From contig CAYJGF010000001.1 in assembly GCA_964369965.1 (NCBI GenBank), forward strand, positions 62,001 through 126,000: 64,000 bases of DNA, written 5' to 3'. How positions within the stretch are numbered: the first letter of the stretch is position 1; the number at the start of each line of letters is the position of its first letter. The DNA is from CAYJBH01 sp964369965. Lineage in GTDB: Bacteria; Bacillota; Clostridia; Oscillospirales; Ruminococcaceae. Shown here one piece after another: positions 62,123 through 64,000 of the stretch. Position numbers and translations under genes: made by a program. A model generated the notes under the pieces. The model was not told the DNA's origin and searched no databases. It saw only the letters and a program-made list of their open reading frames with translations.

Positions 62123-63237
62123 ACGATTTTGTGTATCTTTTATCGTTGAATTTGTTCGGGTTTATATCGTTATTTTTATTGTTCTATCATTTCCCGATGC
62201 TCGAGGGCGGTTATAATAACAAAAAAACATACAAAATATCGGTTATCATTCCGGTGCGAAACGAGCAGACTAACATAACAAACCTGCTTTACGACCTCGG
62301 TTTGCAGACATTGCCACCGCATGAGATAATATGTGTCGATGATATGAGTGAGGACGACACCGCTCAAATAATATCTCGATATAAAAACGTAAAATTATTG
62401 CAGGTGGTAGAGGATTGCACCACACTCAACGGGAAAGCGCAGGCATGTCAACTCGGGGCCGAAAACTCAAACGGTGAGTTGTTATTATTTTTGGATGCCG
62501 ATGTCCGACTGAGGGAGGATGCACTTTGCGCCCTCTGTGCCGCATATGCCGAGGCAGAATGCACCGTCACCGTCCAGCCTTTTCACAGGATATTATCTGC
62601 CTATGAGCGATTGTCCATGTTTTTCAATCTAATTCAGCTCGCAGGCAATGCAAGTTGCACCGCAATTAAATCAAAACCGGCAGGATTGTTCGGACCGGTC
62701 ATAATGATGGATAAAAATGTTTATAATGGGATAGGCGGTCACGAAGCGATTTTATATAGCGTCGTGGACGACCTTTCACTCGGTCAATCTCTTGTCAAAA
62801 ACGGGCAACGTTTTGAGGTACTGATGGGTGGGGACATCATAAAATTCAGGATGTATCCGCACGGCATACGTTCCCTTTTCGAGGGTTGGGTCAAAAACAT
62901 TGCGACCGGTGCCTCGTTTACATCACCCGTCGCATTTATTCTGTGTTTTTTTTGGTTAACCGGTTGCACATCGTCGCTGTTGATAGGCATTGAGGGCTTA
63001 TCACTCCTACACTCCGGCACTGTATCACCGTTATTGATTATGGTGCCTATACTATATTTAGTGTGGGCTTTTGCCATCTATCTCATCGGCAAAAAGGTGG
63101 GCAACTTTGGGATTGTCGGTGCAATTTTATATCCGATAACTCTTGTTGGGTTTTTATGCCTTTTCTGTGTGTCGCTTTTTAAAAAACTGTTTCATCTGTC
63201 GGTGAGATGGAAGGGCAGACACCTCAGACCGGAATAG
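62119..63237 (+). CDS. CrtQ-like glycosyltransferase family 2
   Basis: A 372-residue membrane-anchored GT2 enzyme. One N-terminal helix, then ISVIIPVRNEQTNITNLL, VDDMSEDDTAQII and LLFLDADVRLRED (DxD). Features shared with S. aureus CrtQ are VTVQPFHRI, the FNLIQ stretch, GLFGPVIMM, GGHE, FRMYPHGIRSLFEGWVKN and the final RWKGRHLRP. CrtQ adds glucose to diaponeurosporenoate. C-terminal helices anchor it. Confidence 0.82.
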   Translation: MNDFVYLLSLNLFGFISLFLLFYHFPMLEGGYNNKKTYKISVIIPVRNEQTNITNLLYDLGLQTLPPHEIICVDDMSEDDTAQIISRYKNVKLLQVVEDCTTLNGKAQACQLGAENSNGELLLFLDADVRLREDALCALCAAYAEAECTVTVQPFHRILSAYERLSMFFNLIQLAGNASCTAIKSKPAGLFGPVIMMDKNVYNGIGGHEAILYSVVDDLSLGQSLVKNGQRFEVLMGGDIIKFRMYPHGIRSLFEGWVKNIATGASFTSPVAFILCFFWLTGCTSSLLIGIEGLSLLHSGTVSPLLIMVPILYLVWAFAIYLIGKKVGNFGIVGAILYPITLVGFLCLFCVSLFKKLFHLSVRWKGRHLRPE

Positions 63238-63250
63238 GAGGACTTTCACG

Positions 63251-63733
63251 TTGCAGATTATTTTTTTACCGCCTTATCTTAATATTATAGTTTGTTTTAT
63301 CCTCTGGCCTATCATTCAGGTGATGGTGGCACTGATTGTCGGTCGGTTGCCGGAGAAAATTTTTAGCACAAAAAACCCCCTGTTCAAAAGTTACAGCTTT
63401 GAACAGGGAGGTAAATTTTATGAGCGCTATTTTTTTATCAAACGTTGGAAAGGCTATCTGCCGGACGGCAGTGCAATAACAGGGGTGGGGCTAAAAAAGA
63501 AACACCTTATCGATAGAAGCCCCGAGGGTTTGAAACTCTATATAAAAGAGTCCTGTAAGGCGGAATTAATACACGCCCTCGCAATCCCCCCGTTTATATT
63601 TTTCGGGTTTTTCTGCCCTTTACAAGTGGTGCCGCTGATGTTGCTCTACGCTCTCGCGGTCAACCTCCCCTGTCTTATCACTCAGCGGTATAACAGACCG
63701 AGGGTGGAGAGGGTGTTAAGTTACAGAAAATAG
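63251..63733 (+). CDS. CrtO-like acyltransferase (glycosyl-carotenoid acyltransferase family)
   Basis: A 160-residue membrane protein. It shares with S. aureus CrtO the blocks NPLFKSYSFEQGGKFYERYF, FIKRWKGYLPDG, KAELIHALAIPP and QRYNRPRVERVL. CrtO esterifies the sugar of the glycosylated carotenoid with a fatty acid. Two to three hydrophobic segments are present. It starts with TTG after AGGAGG. It overlaps the convergent permease gene by 13 bases. Confidence 0.82.
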   Translation: MQIIFLPPYLNIIVCFILWPIIQVMVALIVGRLPEKIFSTKNPLFKSYSFEQGGKFYERYFFIKRWKGYLPDGSAITGVGLKKKHLIDRSPEGLKLYIKESCKAELIHALAIPPFIFFGFFCPLQVVPLMLLYALAVNLPCLITQRYNRPRVERVLSYRK

Positions 63734-64000
63734 AAAAAGTTAAACCCATACCCAATAATTACAATGCCTACCGATACGATGCCGATGAAAAATGCCAACA
63801 GTTTCGGTTTTGCCGCCTTGCGCAACATTATCAGCGACGGCAGTGACAGTGCGGTGACCGCCATCATAAAGCTCAATATTGTCCCTATGCCAACCCCTTT
63901 GGCAAAAAGTGCCTCCGCAATCGGGATAGTGCCGAAGATATCCGCATACATCGGTATGCCTATAACGGTTGCTATCAGTACCGAGAAAGGATTATCGTCG
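63721..64000 (-). CDS. Permease, YraQ/UPF0718-like (5' part outside window)
   Basis: The minus-strand frame is open to the end of the window, giving at least 93 residues of a C-terminal membrane region. The frame continues upstream of the methionine at 63951 with DNPFSVLIATVIGIPMYAD. IPMYADIFGTIPIAEALFAKG followed by GTILSFMMAVTALSLPSLIML is typical of UPF0718 permeases. The N-terminal half is missing. Confidence 0.75.
   Translation of the reverse strand, partial: DDNPFSVLIATVIGIPMYADIFGTIPIAEALFAKGVGIGTILSFMMAVTALSLPSLIMLRKAAKPKLLAFFIGIVSVGIVIIGYGFNFFYFL

Overview
The window looks like a chromosomal segment of an anaerobic Clostridia-type Firmicute, possibly from the Oscillospirales/Ruminococcaceae side (order not certain). 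This rests on gene content: electron-bifurcating NfnAB, EtfBA, CdaA/CdaR and DarA (cyclic-di-AMP), RicT, ZapA, peptidase U32, BioY, a bifunctional Rel, and many sigma-A promoters of the TTGACA-N17-TATAAT kind with AAAGGA-type ribosome binding sites. There is no tRNA, rRNA, CRISPR array, prophage or intact transposase. About 50 genes are real; the many long antisense ORFs are shadows.

Left part (1-32,000) is almost entirely minus strand. From right to left in transcription order: a chemotaxis operon (cheA, cheW, cheR, cheB), an MBL-fold lipoprotein and bioY; then zapA, a U32 peptidase, tsaE, tsaB, corA and a racemase; then a housekeeping operon (small membrane protein, ispDF, cdaA, cdaR, recJ, rel, a PDZ/radical-SAM DUF512 protein); a PASTA-type Ser/Thr kinase; der and a two-component pair. 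At the far left a five-gene operon encodes a metallophosphoesterase lipoprotein, a TIM-barrel-like lipoprotein, a VTC polyphosphate-polymerase domain protein, a DUF4956 membrane protein and a CotH-type kinase. This looks like an envelope phosphate-transfer system.

The middle (32,000-48,700) holds plus-strand motility-related genes (YlqG/FliK-like, FlhB C-terminal domain, PilZ), an FtsA/PilM-like ATPase, a short AT-rich DUF2971 island with a broken small ORF, and fabG-fabF-fabZ-marR. These are followed by minus-strand glycosyltransferase, metal P-type ATPase and csoR (with a clear CsoR operator), an orphan histidine kinase and nfnB/nfnA.

At 48,757-50,117 two copies of a modular, multi-hairpin DNA/RNA element, identical over about 124 bases, lie in opposite orientation. 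Each forms the leader of a flavin-redox operon (nfnAB to the left, etfBA to the right), and they flank a lone TRAP-type solute-binding lipoprotein gene. The copies share a 10-bp (or 7-bp) outer stem enclosing three hairpins, plus one more hairpin. The right copy carries an extra 99-base module of two perfect hairpins. This is the most unusual structure in the window.

The right part (50,000-64,000) is mostly plus strand. It has etfBA, a DUF2156 protein, a MATE transporter fused to an RsbW-like ATPase domain, a PP2C phosphatase and an RsbW-like kinase (a partner-switching set). Next come darA-holB-ricT, degV and a 642-bp non-coding element with long imperfect terminal inverted repeats. After that is a three-gene cluster resembling staphyloxanthin genes (CrtN/CrtP-like oxidoreductase, CrtQ-like glycosyltransferase, CrtO-like acyltransferase), and a truncated permease runs off the end.
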